From Bacillus cereus ATCC 14579 (lineage in GTDB: Bacteria > Bacillota > Bacilli > Bacillales > Bacillaceae_G): a stretch of DNA of 64,000 nt. Both the position numbers and the translations under genes were made by a program. The stretch lies in NCBI RefSeq assembly GCF_000007825.1, contig NC_004722.1, positions 1,590,501 to 1,654,500 of the forward strand, in the 5' to 3' direction. Every line of letters begins with the position of its first letter. Position 1 is the stretch's first letter. This document shows positions 42,487 to 51,186 of the stretch, in pieces. The notes beneath the pieces were generated by a model, which was given only the letters and a program-made list of their open reading frames with translations, made no database searches and had not been told where the DNA came from.

Positions 42487-43479
42487 ATGGATATTAAAAT
42501 TAGTGGATTAGAAAAGACATTTGGAAAAACACAGGCGTTAAAGCCGTTGCAGATTGTAATGAAACAAGGGGAATTTACTACACTTTTAGGGCCTTCGGGG
42601 TGTGGGAAAACGACTTTACTTAGAATGATAGCAGGGCTTGAGGAACCGGATAAGGGAGAAATATATTTTGGAGACCAGTGCATGTATTCTGCTGCAAAAA
42701 AGATAAAGACATCTCCTCATGAACGGAATATCGGTATGGTATTTCAAGATTTTGCTTTATGGCCGCACATGACTGTTTTTGAAAATGTTGCATTTGGTTT
42801 AAGGGCTACAAAGCAAACGAATCATTTACGAGAAAAAGTAGAAGATGCGATAAAGCGAGTTCGCCTGCAAGGTATGGAGAAACGGTATCCACACGAACTT
42901 TCTGGTGGACAGCAACAACGTGTCGCATTCGCTAGAGCAATTGTAACAAAACCTCATTTTATTTTGTTTGATGAACCGCTAAGTGCACTCGATGCAATTT
43001 TGCGAGAAGAAATGAGAATAGAGCTTATGGATATCGTTCATTCCATTGGTTTAACTGCACTGTATGTCACTCACGACCAAACAGAAGCAATGTCAATGTC
43101 AGATCAAATTATTGTCATGAAACAAGGAGAAGTATTACAAAAAGGAACACCGGAAGATATTTATGTGAAACCGTCTCATGAATTTGTTGCCAAATTTGTT
43201 GGTAAGGCGAATTGGCTTGTAGAGGGTGAAAAAATGATTCGTCCAGAGCATGTGAGTTGGACAAAAAATGATGTGTGCGAAATGTATACAGGTGAAATTC
43301 AGCACGTTACATATGTAGGAGAACGTTATGAAGTGAAAGTAAATATGGGGACTTTAGGCATCTGGACAGCCTATCACAATAGTAAGCTAAGCATCGGTAA
43401 ACCAGTATCGTTATATGTGCCAAAAAAATGTATTCATCATATAGGGGGAGAATCGTATGAAGAAATTCAGTTCGCTTAA
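42487..43479 (+). CDS. ABC transporter ATPase (Fe3+/2-aminoethylphosphonate type)
   Basis: A 330-residue ATPase. Walker A is LLGPSGCGKTTLLRM, Q-loop VFQDFALWPHMTV, signature LSGGQQQRVAFARA, Walker B ILFDEPLSALDA and switch VTHDQTEAMSM. A C-terminal TOBE-like region (from about residue 240) is typical of this group. GAGGTGA precedes the ATG. Its end overlaps the start of the binding-protein gene by 23 bases. Confidence 0.92.
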   Translation: MDIKISGLEKTFGKTQALKPLQIVMKQGEFTTLLGPSGCGKTTLLRMIAGLEEPDKGEIYFGDQCMYSAAKKIKTSPHERNIGMVFQDFALWPHMTVFENVAFGLRATKQTNHLREKVEDAIKRVRLQGMEKRYPHELSGGQQQRVAFARAIVTKPHFILFDEPLSALDAILREEMRIELMDIVHSIGLTALYVTHDQTEAMSMSDQIIVMKQGEVLQKGTPEDIYVKPSHEFVAKFVGKANWLVEGEKMIRPEHVSWTKNDVCEMYTGEIQHVTYVGERYEVKVNMGTLGIWTAYHNSKLSIGKPVSLYVPKKCIHHIGGESYEEIQFA

Positions 43480-44482
43480 GTCTTTATTTGTATGTACTTT
43501 ATTATTTTCGGCTGTAGTAACAGGGTGTAGTTCAAAGACAGGCGATGCAGATGCGAAAAGTAAAAATACGACTGAAAAGAAAATTGTTGTATATAGTGCA
43601 GGGCCAAAAGGGTTAGCAGAAAAAATTCAAAAAGACTTTCAAAAGAAAACTGGTATAAAGGTGGAAATGTTTCAAGGGACAACTGGTAAAATTTTAGCGA
43701 GAATGGAAGCTGAAAAGAAAAATCCAGTCGTTGATGTAGTCGTACTTGCATCATTACCAGCGATGGAAGGATTAAAGAAAGAGGGTCAAACGTTAGCTTA
43801 TAAAGAAGCGAAACAAGCTGATAAGCTGCGTTCTGAATGGTCAGATGATAAAGGACATTATTTCGGGTATAGTGCTTCAGCATTAGGGATTGTGTACAAT
43901 ACAAAAAATGTGAAGACAGCGCCTGAAGATTGGAGCGATATAACGAAAGGAGAATGGAAAGGGAAAGTGAATCTTCCAGATCCAGCACTTTCAGGTTCAG
44001 CTTTAGACTTTGTAACAGGATACGTGAAAAAGAATGGACAAGATGGATGGAATTTATTTGAGCAGCTTAAGAAAAATGAAGTTACAGTAGCAGGAGCAAA
44101 TCAGGAAGCGTTAGACCCAGTTGTAACAGGTGCGAAAGATATGGTCATTGCGGGTGTTGATTATATGACGTATAGCGCAAAAGCAAAGGGTGAACCTGTT
44201 GATATTGTATATCCAAAAAGCGGAACAGTTATTAGCCCACGTGCAGCTGGGATTATGAAGGATAGTAAAAATGTTGAAGGTGCAAAAGAGTTTATTGATT
44301 ATTTATTATCCGATGATGTACAAAAACAAGTTTCTAAAGCGTATTTATTGCCTGGTAGAACAGATATAAAAGCTGAAAATAGACCAAATGTAGAAGAGAT
44401 TCCAGTATTAAATATTGATTGGAAAACAATTGAGAAAGAGCAAGATGAAATAGGAAAACAATTTAAGAAAGTATTTCAATAA
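43457..44482 (+). CDS. ABC transporter substrate-binding lipoprotein (iron/AEP type)
   Basis: A 341-residue lipoprotein with lipobox VVTGC (Cys about residue 24) and an FbpA/AEP-binding fold: KIVVYSAGPKGLAEKIQKDF, TGIKVEMFQGTTGKILARME, and a hinge with YSASALGIVYNTKNVKTAPE, then DWSDIT. The motif set suits ferric ion or 2-aminoethylphosphonate uptake. No phnX/phnW genes lie nearby, so the substrate stays open. Confidence 0.9.
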   Translation: MKKFSSLKSLFVCTLLFSAVVTGCSSKTGDADAKSKNTTEKKIVVYSAGPKGLAEKIQKDFQKKTGIKVEMFQGTTGKILARMEAEKKNPVVDVVVLASLPAMEGLKKEGQTLAYKEAKQADKLRSEWSDDKGHYFGYSASALGIVYNTKNVKTAPEDWSDITKGEWKGKVNLPDPALSGSALDFVTGYVKKNGQDGWNLFEQLKKNEVTVAGANQEALDPVVTGAKDMVIAGVDYMTYSAKAKGEPVDIVYPKSGTVISPRAAGIMKDSKNVEGAKEFIDYLLSDDVQKQVSKAYLLPGRTDIKAENRPNVEEIPVLNIDWKTIEKEQDEIGKQFKKVFQ

Positions 44483-44494
44483 GATGGTGATTCC

Positions 44495-47425
44495 ATGGTA
44501 AATCGATTCGTATCAGTAAGACAAGTTGGAATGACGGTAGCGTTATTACTTGTAGCGATGTTAATCGTCATTCCACTTTTTCTTATTTTATTTTCTAGTG
44601 TATATGAAAATAGTAGTTGGAACTTTTTAAAGCCTTTTGAAGTGATGCAGAGTGGTGGATTAGCTGGGATTTTTCTAAATTCGATGCTTCTAGGTGTACT
44701 CGTTGTAATAGGTGCTACAATATTTGCATTTCCATTGGCATTTATTATGAGCAAAACAGATGTAGGAAAGTATAGTAAGTTAGATATTGTTTTTATGATT
44801 CCATTTATGACACCGCCGTATATTGGATCGATGGGCTGGATTTTGTTCATGCAACCTAACGGCTATTTTGAACAATTTTTCCCGATGCTAAAGACAGTTT
44901 CATCATCGTTTTTTAGTTTAGGAGGTATGGTATTAATTATGAGTCTGCATTTATTCCCATTCCTTTATTTCATGCTGAAAAACACGTTACTTCAGATTGG
45001 GAGTAGTAAAGAAGAAGCTGCAGCAGTTCATGGCGGAAGTTTTTTCTATCGTTTAAGAAAAATAATATTGCCGTTATTAGTATCAAGTTATGTAATGGGT
45101 GCTTTACTCATTTTCGTAAAGACGATTGCTGAATTTGGAACACCGGCTACATTCGGACGTAGAATAGGATTCCACGTGTTAACATCAGAAATCCATAAAT
45201 TTATTTCGAGTTGGCCAATTGATTTTAGTAGTGCAACAGCATTATCTTCTTTATTACTTAGTGCTTGTATGCTCATTTGGTATATGCAAAATGTATTGAA
45301 TCGAAAGTATTCATATGCAATAGTTAGTGGAAAAGGTGTGAAATCTAAAAGATATACTTTGTCTATATTTACGCGCGTTGTAGCATGGATGTATGTAATT
45401 GGTTTATTAATCGTATCAATTGGAATTCCATACTTTTCTATACTTATTGCTTCTTTTTCAAAATTAAGAGGCGGCGGTTTACATGTAAATAACTTTACAA
45501 CAAGTCATTATGAGGCATTGTTTACAATGGGATCTCCGGGATTAGAGGCTTTATGGAATAGTTTTCTTTTTTCACTCGTAACAGCGATTATTGCGGTAAT
45601 GATTGGAGTCTTTTTGGCACTTATGATTCGAAAGGGGAAAAAAACCTCTGAAAAATGGCTTGATATGTGCGGTATGTTACCGAATATGGTACCAGGAATC
45701 GTTATGGTTGTAGGTCTTATTCTATTTTGGAATTCACCATATATGCCTATGTCAATTTACAATACACCAGTCATGGTTATCGTAACGTATGTTGTGCTGT
45801 TTTTACCTTACACGGTGCAATATGTAAAATCATCACTCGGACAAATTGATGATTCTCTCATGCAGGCAGGAAGTATTTTTTCTGGAAATTATATTTATAT
45901 TTTCAGAAAAATAATATTGCCTCTTATTATCCCAGGCATTCTTGCTGGATGGGCGATGACATTTACAATTTCGATAAGAGAGTTAGTAGCATCGCTTCTC
46001 GTATTACCTCCATCAGTAGAAACGTCAGCAACGTTTATTTTTGCTCAATTTGAACAGGGTGAAGTATCTATAGGCATGGCGATGGCCGTTGTTTCTGTTG
46101 GACTTACAACAATATGCTTATTACTGCTACCAACATATGGAGCAAAAACGAAAAGGGGTAGCATGATGAGAGTGGAAGTATGGGGAGGAGCAGGAGAATA
46201 CGGTCGCTCCTGCTATTTTGTAAAAAATAAAGAGACGAAAATAGTATTTGATTGTGGTATTAATCGATCTTATGAGGATAGTTATCCAAAAATAGAGAGA
46301 GAAGCTGTTCCATTTTTAGATGCGGTATTTTTATCACATATTCATGAAGATCATACGATGGGTTTACCTTTATTAGCGAAGTATGGCTATAAGAAAAAAA
46401 TTTGGACGACTCGTTATACGAAGGAGCAACTGCCGTTATATTATGAAAAATGGAGAAACTATAATGTGCTGCAAGGGTGGAATTTACCTTATAGCGACCA
46501 ACATATAAAAGATTTAAATTATGTATGTATTGATGAGATTAGCAATCCAAATAAATGGGTACAAATTACTCCTACATTGCGGTTTCAATGGGGATATAGT
46601 GGCCATGTATTGGGAGCTGTTTGGTTTTTAGTTGATATGTGTAATACATACGTATTTTATTCAGGTGACTATTCAGCAGAGTCTAATATACTACGAGCTA
46701 ATTTACCTGAGAAATTAGGCCACAATATAAAAATCGCAATTGTGGATGCCGCTTATCACACAGATGATGTTTCGCAAAATGAACGTGTAAACGAACTATG
46801 TGCAGAAATTGAACGAGTTATGCAAAATAAAGGAATAGCATTATTACCGCTTCCACAACTTGGTAGGGCGCAAGATATAGTATTGTATTTATATGAACGA
46901 TATAAAGAATTTCCGCTTATAGTAGATAAAGAAATTTTGGCTGGATTTGAAGAGATGTTCGTATATAAAGATTGGATAAAAAATAATGAAGAATTTAAAT
47001 GGATTATGGAGAGTTTAAAAAGAAACATAATAGTGATGGATAATGACATTAGTATGCAAAATAGTTACGGAATAGTTGTAATGAGTGATGCGAATATGCA
47101 AACGAAACGAGCGCAGTTATATTATGAACAACTTCGGAATGAAAAGCGAAATGCCGTTATTTTTACTGGGCATATTGCGAAAGGGAGTTTTGCAGAAAAA
47201 GTTATGAAAGAGCATGTAGGTAAAGAATGTAGGGTGAAGCGAGTTCCATATAAAGTTCACCAAAGTATAAGAGACGTTAAAGAGATGTTAAATACATTAT
47301 TACCAGAACATACGGTGCTAGTGCACGCTTTGAAAGAGGATACGGATCGATTACAACAAAAGCTAAGTACAGCAGGATATGAAAATGTATATTCACTTGC
47401 AATGGAACGTATAGAAGTCATTTAA
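44495..47425 (+). CDS. Fused reading frame: ABC permease + metallo-beta-lactamase-fold protein
   Basis: One open frame of 976 residues. Residues 1 to about 555 are a double-length permease of the iron/AEP type with about 12 membrane helices and two EAA-like loops (SSKEEAAAVHGGSFFYRLRK, QIDDSLMQAGSIFSGNYIYI). Residues 558-976 are a separate beta-CASP hydrolase with its own start signals. The join is in an A4G4 run at 46151-46158. One fewer A or G there would end the permease at TGA overlapping the ATGATGA of the hydrolase, a normal coupled arrangement. The fusion is therefore probably a +1 event in the read or genome, not a natural protein. Confidence 0.75.
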   Translation: MVNRFVSVRQVGMTVALLLVAMLIVIPLFLILFSSVYENSSWNFLKPFEVMQSGGLAGIFLNSMLLGVLVVIGATIFAFPLAFIMSKTDVGKYSKLDIVFMIPFMTPPYIGSMGWILFMQPNGYFEQFFPMLKTVSSSFFSLGGMVLIMSLHLFPFLYFMLKNTLLQIGSSKEEAAAVHGGSFFYRLRKIILPLLVSSYVMGALLIFVKTIAEFGTPATFGRRIGFHVLTSEIHKFISSWPIDFSSATALSSLLLSACMLIWYMQNVLNRKYSYAIVSGKGVKSKRYTLSIFTRVVAWMYVIGLLIVSIGIPYFSILIASFSKLRGGGLHVNNFTTSHYEALFTMGSPGLEALWNSFLFSLVTAIIAVMIGVFLALMIRKGKKTSEKWLDMCGMLPNMVPGIVMVVGLILFWNSPYMPMSIYNTPVMVIVTYVVLFLPYTVQYVKSSLGQIDDSLMQAGSIFSGNYIYIFRKIILPLIIPGILAGWAMTFTISIRELVASLLVLPPSVETSATFIFAQFEQGEVSIGMAMAVVSVGLTTICLLLLPTYGAKTKRGSMMRVEVWGGAGEYGRSCYFVKNKETKIVFDCGINRSYEDSYPKIEREAVPFLDAVFLSHIHEDHTMGLPLLAKYGYKKKIWTTRYTKEQLPLYYEKWRNYNVLQGWNLPYSDQHIKDLNYVCIDEISNPNKWVQITPTLRFQWGYSGHVLGAVWFLVDMCNTYVFYSGDYSAESNILRANLPEKLGHNIKIAIVDAAYHTDDVSQNERVNELCAEIERVMQNKGIALLPLPQLGRAQDIVLYLYERYKEFPLIVDKEILAGFEEMFVYKDWIKNNEEFKWIMESLKRNIIVMDNDISMQNSYGIVVMSDANMQTKRAQLYYEQLRNEKRNAVIFTGHIAKGSFAEKVMKEHVGKECRVKRVPYKVHQSIRDVKEMLNTLLPEHTVLVHALKEDTDRLQQKLSTAGYENVYSLAMERIEVI
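46166..47425 (+). CDS. Beta-CASP metallo-beta-lactamase-fold hydrolase
   Basis: A 419-residue enzyme as an independent cistron. ATG 46166 (or 46163) has AAAAGGGG 4-7 bases upstream. The metal motif is FLSHIHEDHTMGL (HxHxDH), with further metal-binding His in WGYSGHVLGAVWF and Asp in YSGDYSAESNILRA. Beta-CASP-style motifs follow: LLPLPQLGRAQDIVLYLYER, VIFTGHIAKGSFA, VHALKED. Relatives are nucleases (RNase J, CPSF-like), but this shorter form in a transporter operon may act on another phosphoester. The fusion with the upstream permease is discussed there. Confidence 0.82.
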   Translation: MRVEVWGGAGEYGRSCYFVKNKETKIVFDCGINRSYEDSYPKIEREAVPFLDAVFLSHIHEDHTMGLPLLAKYGYKKKIWTTRYTKEQLPLYYEKWRNYNVLQGWNLPYSDQHIKDLNYVCIDEISNPNKWVQITPTLRFQWGYSGHVLGAVWFLVDMCNTYVFYSGDYSAESNILRANLPEKLGHNIKIAIVDAAYHTDDVSQNERVNELCAEIERVMQNKGIALLPLPQLGRAQDIVLYLYERYKEFPLIVDKEILAGFEEMFVYKDWIKNNEEFKWIMESLKRNIIVMDNDISMQNSYGIVVMSDANMQTKRAQLYYEQLRNEKRNAVIFTGHIAKGSFAEKVMKEHVGKECRVKRVPYKVHQSIRDVKEMLNTLLPEHTVLVHALKEDTDRLQQKLSTAGYENVYSLAMERIEVI

Positions 47426-47445
47426 AATGCAAAGGGGATAGGTAT

Positions 47446-48279
47446 ATGAAAAAAGTATTTGTATTCGTAAGCATTTTCTTTTGTTGTTTCCTTTATAACG
47501 TTAAGGAAGGGTTTGCTGCTAGTCCAATGAAACCTAGTTTTGAAGTAAAGTTATTATTGAAGCCAGAACAAGTATTAGGTGATAACAAAGAGATGAAGCA
47601 AGAGGTGTTAGAACATTTCCAGGCTGGTACAAAATATGAAAGAATACAAGTGCAATTTTTAGATACTGCGAATAAAAGTTTAAGCGAGGAAGGTTGGTTT
47701 GCTAGAATTCGAAAGAAAGAATTTAGTAAAGATTTTGAACTAACATATAAAAAAAGATATCCTATTCCAAATGGTGTAATTCAAGATGCACTAGAAGTAG
47801 CTAAAAAAGAAGGATTCGATAGTAATACGGATAGTTATGAGGCGGAAATAGATTGGGGATTTGAGAAGAAAACATTAAGCATTTCAAATAAGAAAAGTTA
47901 CAGTGCTAAAGGATATGGAATACTTGATTTACCAAATAAACAAGCTGCTCAAAACATGTTAATAGAAAAATTACCAGGGAAAATGAACAAATGGTTGTAT
48001 ACAAATTGGGGAGAAGAGATGTTAAAGAATTCCCGTATTTACGGTCCTGTATTAATGAAACGATATACAGGAGAGTTTGAAAACATAAAAGCAAATATTG
48101 AAATTTGGCCATTAAGTAATACAGGAAAATTAGAAGATGACTTCGTAATAGAAGTGTCATTTAAAACAAATGAAGAAAGTATTGCGACAAAACAAAGGGA
48201 ATTATTAATGGCGAGTTTAGAGAAAAAAGGCTGGTTGTTACCGAAAGATAGTTTGAAGACAGAGCTTATTTTTCAGTAA
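47446..48279 (+). CDS. Secreted CYTH-domain (triphosphate tunnel) protein
   Basis: A 277-residue protein with an N-terminal signal peptide (hydrophobic residues about 4-18, cleavage near GFAAS). A CYTH-like domain follows: FEVKLLLK (shortened form of the ExExK strand, first Glu missing), WFARIRKKE (Arg-x-Arg), ELTYKKRYPI and YEAEIDW (later ExE strand). CYTH enzymes hydrolyse triphosphates such as thiamine-PPP or inorganic PPP. A secreted version would act outside the membrane. It is 20 bases after the hydrolase gene, same operon. Activity is inferred. Confidence 0.68.
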   Translation: MKKVFVFVSIFFCCFLYNVKEGFAASPMKPSFEVKLLLKPEQVLGDNKEMKQEVLEHFQAGTKYERIQVQFLDTANKSLSEEGWFARIRKKEFSKDFELTYKKRYPIPNGVIQDALEVAKKEGFDSNTDSYEAEIDWGFEKKTLSISNKKSYSAKGYGILDLPNKQAAQNMLIEKLPGKMNKWLYTNWGEEMLKNSRIYGPVLMKRYTGEFENIKANIEIWPLSNTGKLEDDFVIEVSFKTNEESIATKQRELLMASLEKKGWLLPKDSLKTELIFQ

Positions 48280-48284
48280 ATAGT

Positions 48285-48317
48285 AAAAAGGAATCCATAT
48301 GCCATGGATTCCTTTTT
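48285..48317. terminator. Terminator after the CYTH gene
   Basis: AAAAAGGAATCCAT-ATGCC-ATGGATTCCTTTTT, a near-perfect stem with flanking A and T runs; it serves both directions (CYTH and YfmQ genes). Confidence 0.9.
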
Positions 48318-48328
48318 ATATATGAGTA

Positions 48329-48751
48329 TTAAGCTAAATCAGCTGACACGAACATATCACTATTTTGAAGGTTTTTAGAGCGTAAACTATAAGCAACTAC
48401 CTTCTTTTTATATTGTTTTACAACATCAACATGCTCTTCATGACTATAAATATAAAATGTAAAATCTTTTTTACCACGTTTTGCATGGATAATTAAAGGA
48501 GTGCCTTCATTATGGGGTGGTGCATAATAGCGATCTAAAAATAAACCTTCGTTAAAATCATGAATAATTTTTGATTTCTGTTCGCCTTCTACGTTATTTC
48601 CATGAATTGTAATAGTCACATTCTCTTCTTCAAGTTTTGGATGTGTTTCGTACTTGCTAATAATGGATTCAATAACAGAGTTAGGAAGGCTAGAAACGAT
48701 AATTTTAAATGCTCCAAATACAACTAACATTACAATAAACCAAGTCGTCAT
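48329..48751 (-). CDS. YfmQ-family protein
   Basis: A 140-residue protein with an N-terminal membrane segment (WFIVMLVVFGAFKIIVSS) and a soluble part (LFLDRYYAPPHNEGTPLIIH, FTFYIYSHEEHVDVVKQYKK) that resembles B. subtilis YfmQ. Function unknown. Single-gene unit between a bidirectional terminator and an A+T-rich promoter region. Confidence 0.72.
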   Translation of the reverse strand: MTTWFIVMLVVFGAFKIIVSSLPNSVIESIISKYETHPKLEEENVTITIHGNNVEGEQKSKIIHDFNEGLFLDRYYAPPHNEGTPLIIHAKRGKKDFTFYIYSHEEHVDVVKQYKKKVVAYSLRSKNLQNSDMFVSADLA

Positions 48752-48974
48752 AGTATATCATCCCCTTTATTCTATTTAATAATATAACTCATATGGTAAT
48801 AGTACATATGGTGAAGTTTTGTATAATTTGTGAAAAATATGCCATTTTCACGAACGAAATGTTAGAAAAATCAATTTTGTTACAAAAAGTTGAAATCGAA
48901 GTATTTTAAAAGAAAAAGGTTTATAATAAAAATATAACTAATAACCACATTACTAATTATAAGGAAGTGTAACT

Positions 48975-49137
48975 ATGAGTACTGTAGCAATCGTATATGG
49001 TATTATTCTTTCCACAATTATTGTTTTGTTTTTTGTTGGGGTTTCACGTTATATTCATAAATGGAAAGAAGGCGTTGCGAAATTAAATCACATTGAAGAA
49101 GAACTTAGTGATTTAATGTTACATCATGGTAAGTAAA
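48975..49137 (+). pseudogene. DUF4083-like small membrane protein, +1 frameshift
   Basis: ATG 48975 follows AAGGAAG and reads MSTVAIVYGIILSTIIVLFF, a single membrane helix as in DUF4083 proteins, then KWKEGVAK. At the A4 run (49080-49083) the frame leads to a stop at 49095-49097 (40 residues). Deleting one A gives LNHIEEELSDLMLHHGK and a stop at 49135-49137 (53 residues), matching the family's amphipathic tail with IEExLxxL spacing. The intact 40-residue product may still be made. Confidence 0.65.
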
Positions 49138-49178
49138 CATTTATTTTTTAACCAAAAAATGTGAAGGATATCACAAAG

Positions 49179-49208
49179 CATGCTTTCCTAATGAAGGCAT
49201 GTTTTTTT
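49179..49208 (+). terminator. Terminator after the DUF4083-like gene
   Basis: CATGCTTTC-CTAAT-GAAGGCATG followed by TTTTTTT; nine pairs including one G-U. Confidence 0.85.
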
Positions 49209-49313
49209 GTTGTTTAAGAAAAGATGTATTTTTGTATAAATAATCTAATTATTACTTAAAAAGGGAAATTTATTTAGTATAATATATAATATGTTTATTT
49301 TAGGGGGAGTATC

Positions 49314-50408
49314 ATGAGGGGATTAAAAGTTGTTGGAATTATAGCTGGAATTACTATAGTAGGCTGTATAGCTTTCTTTTCAGTGAAGGAATATGTCAAT
49401 TCCAAAGAAGACTCTAATTATGTGCTAAATTACATAAAAGAACATAAGGATGATAAAACAACTTCTTTAATTGTTAAAAGAAATGGTGAAACATTGACAT
49501 CAATAAATGAAAAAGAAAAACTACCGCTAGCAAGTATGTCGAAAATCATTATAGCAATTGAATATGCTAAGCAAGTAGCTGAAGGGAAAATAAGAAAAGA
49601 CGAGCAAATTTCATTGAAAGAATTAGAAAAATACTATGTGAAAAATACTGATGGTGGTGCACACCCTGCATGGCTAGATGATGTAAAAGTTAAAGAGTTA
49701 GTGAAGGGTGGTCAAACTTCTTTAGAAGAAGTAGTGAAAGGAATGATCCATTATAGTTCGAATGCGAATGCATCATATTTATTAGACAAGCTTGGAGCAG
49801 CGCGGATAAATGAAAGTTTGAAAGAGTTAGGCTTAAATAGTCACGATGAATTTTATCCAACGTATACAGGGGCATTATATATGAGGGGCTATGTTGAAAA
49901 AGAACTGCATATTCCTCAAAATAAAGCATTGGACAAGCTACGTAATATGTCTAATGATGAATATGTTAAGCATGTATGGCAAATACATGAATGGATGAAA
50001 GACGAGAAAGAATGGACAAAACGCGAGATATCTTTAAAAGCCGATATGGACTTTCAGCGTATTTGGTCAGATCGGTTTATAGGTGCAAATGCGAAGGATT
50101 ACATGAGTTTACTGGAAAAGATAAATAGCAGAAATTATTTTACACCACAAATGCAAGGTGAGATTGAGAATATATTTAAAGGAACCGTAGGAGAGGGTAT
50201 GTTCGAATTTGCTGGACAGAAAGGTGGTTCTACTGCATTTGTATTAACAAATAGTTTCTATGGTACTGATAAAAAAGGGAATAAGATTGAGATTGTCTTT
50301 ATGATGAACAATTTGAGTGAAAAAGCATTTGAAAAGCTTCTAAGTAATATGGATTACTTTATTCGAGATATTGTCATAAGTGAGGAATTCAGAAATAAAT
50401 TACAATGA
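49314..50408 (+). CDS. Membrane-anchored beta-lactamase-fold serine hydrolase
   Basis: A 364-residue protein with an N-terminal membrane anchor (VVGIIAGITIVGCIAFFSV). It has the class A-like active-site set: SxxK in LASMSKIIIA (near residue 75), YSSN in IHYSSNANAS (SxN motif), and KGGS in GQKGGSTAFV (KTG equivalent). It may be a penicillin-binding-like or lactamase-like enzyme; resistance is not implied, since the usual omega-loop Glu is not evident. Own terminator follows. Confidence 0.85.
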   Translation: MRGLKVVGIIAGITIVGCIAFFSVKEYVNSKEDSNYVLNYIKEHKDDKTTSLIVKRNGETLTSINEKEKLPLASMSKIIIAIEYAKQVAEGKIRKDEQISLKELEKYYVKNTDGGAHPAWLDDVKVKELVKGGQTSLEEVVKGMIHYSSNANASYLLDKLGAARINESLKELGLNSHDEFYPTYTGALYMRGYVEKELHIPQNKALDKLRNMSNDEYVKHVWQIHEWMKDEKEWTKREISLKADMDFQRIWSDRFIGANAKDYMSLLEKINSRNYFTPQMQGEIENIFKGTVGEGMFEFAGQKGGSTAFVLTNSFYGTDKKGNKIEIVFMMNNLSEKAFEKLLSNMDYFIRDIVISEEFRNKLQ

Positions 50409-50430
50409 AATAATTTTATTATGTAAACAA

Positions 50431-50457
50431 AGGGGCACTTATGAAAAGTGCTCTTTT
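50431..50457 (+). terminator. Terminator after the serine hydrolase gene
   Basis: GGGGCACTT-ATGAA-AAGTGCTCTTTTG; nine pairs including a G-U and a T-run. Confidence 0.75.
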
Positions 50458-50521
50458 GTAATACAGGATTTTCCAATCTTATTATTGAATATGAATTGAA
50501 AATAAGAAAGGAGGTTGAAAA

Positions 50522-51097
50522 ATGACAACAATATATTTCGTTCGCCATGCCCATTCTACATATACAAAAGAAGAACGGGAACGACCTTTATCTGAAAAAG
50601 GGCACTGTGATGCAGAGAATGTAACACATTTATTAAAAGATAAACATATTGATGTTGTTATTTCTAGTCCGTACAAAAGAGCAATCCAAACTGTACAAGG
50701 AATTGCGAATACATATAAATTATCAATACAAACAGAAGAAGATTTGCGTGAAAGATTATTGAGCACAGAGCCAGTATCAAATTTTAATGATGCTATGCAG
50801 AATGTGTGGGAAGATTGGAGTTTTGCATACGAAGGCGGAGAATCGAATGATATCGCACAAAGGCGCGCTGTAATATGTATGCAAAATATATTAAAACAAT
50901 ATGAAGGTAAGAATATTGTAATAGGTACGCATGGAAATATTATGGTATTACTCATGAATTATTTTAATTCGAAATATGATTTTGAGTTTTGGAAAACACT
51001 TCATATGCCTGATGTGTATAAATTAAATTTTGATAAAAATCGTTTCATTTCTGCTGAAAGAATAGAGAAAACAGGTCATCGGTTAAATATTTTGTAA
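50522..51097 (+). CDS. Histidine phosphatase superfamily protein
   Basis: A 191-residue phosphoglycerate-mutase-like phosphatase. The catalytic RHG-type motif reads TIYFVRHAHSTYT (RHA variant), SSPYKRAIQT carries the second Arg, ERLLSTEP is the Glu-bearing loop and IGTHGNIMVLL the second His. Substrate unknown. GAAAGGAGG precedes the ATG. Confidence 0.9.
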   Translation: MTTIYFVRHAHSTYTKEERERPLSEKGHCDAENVTHLLKDKHIDVVISSPYKRAIQTVQGIANTYKLSIQTEEDLRERLLSTEPVSNFNDAMQNVWEDWSFAYEGGESNDIAQRRAVICMQNILKQYEGKNIVIGTHGNIMVLLMNYFNSKYDFEFWKTLHMPDVYKLNFDKNRFISAERIEKTGHRLNIL

Positions 51098-51186
51098 AAG
51101 TTTATCAAAAAAAGAGGAAAGAGAGAAGTTATTGTAGAAGTATGACTTTGTAACATAAAAAATATATGTTAAAGGAGGCTGTTTAC

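Noticed and set aside
49314..50408. Antibiotic-resistance beta-lactamase
   Set aside because: SxxK, SxN and KGG motifs are present, but the omega-loop Glu is not evident and the protein is membrane-anchored; penicillin-binding-like function is equally likely.
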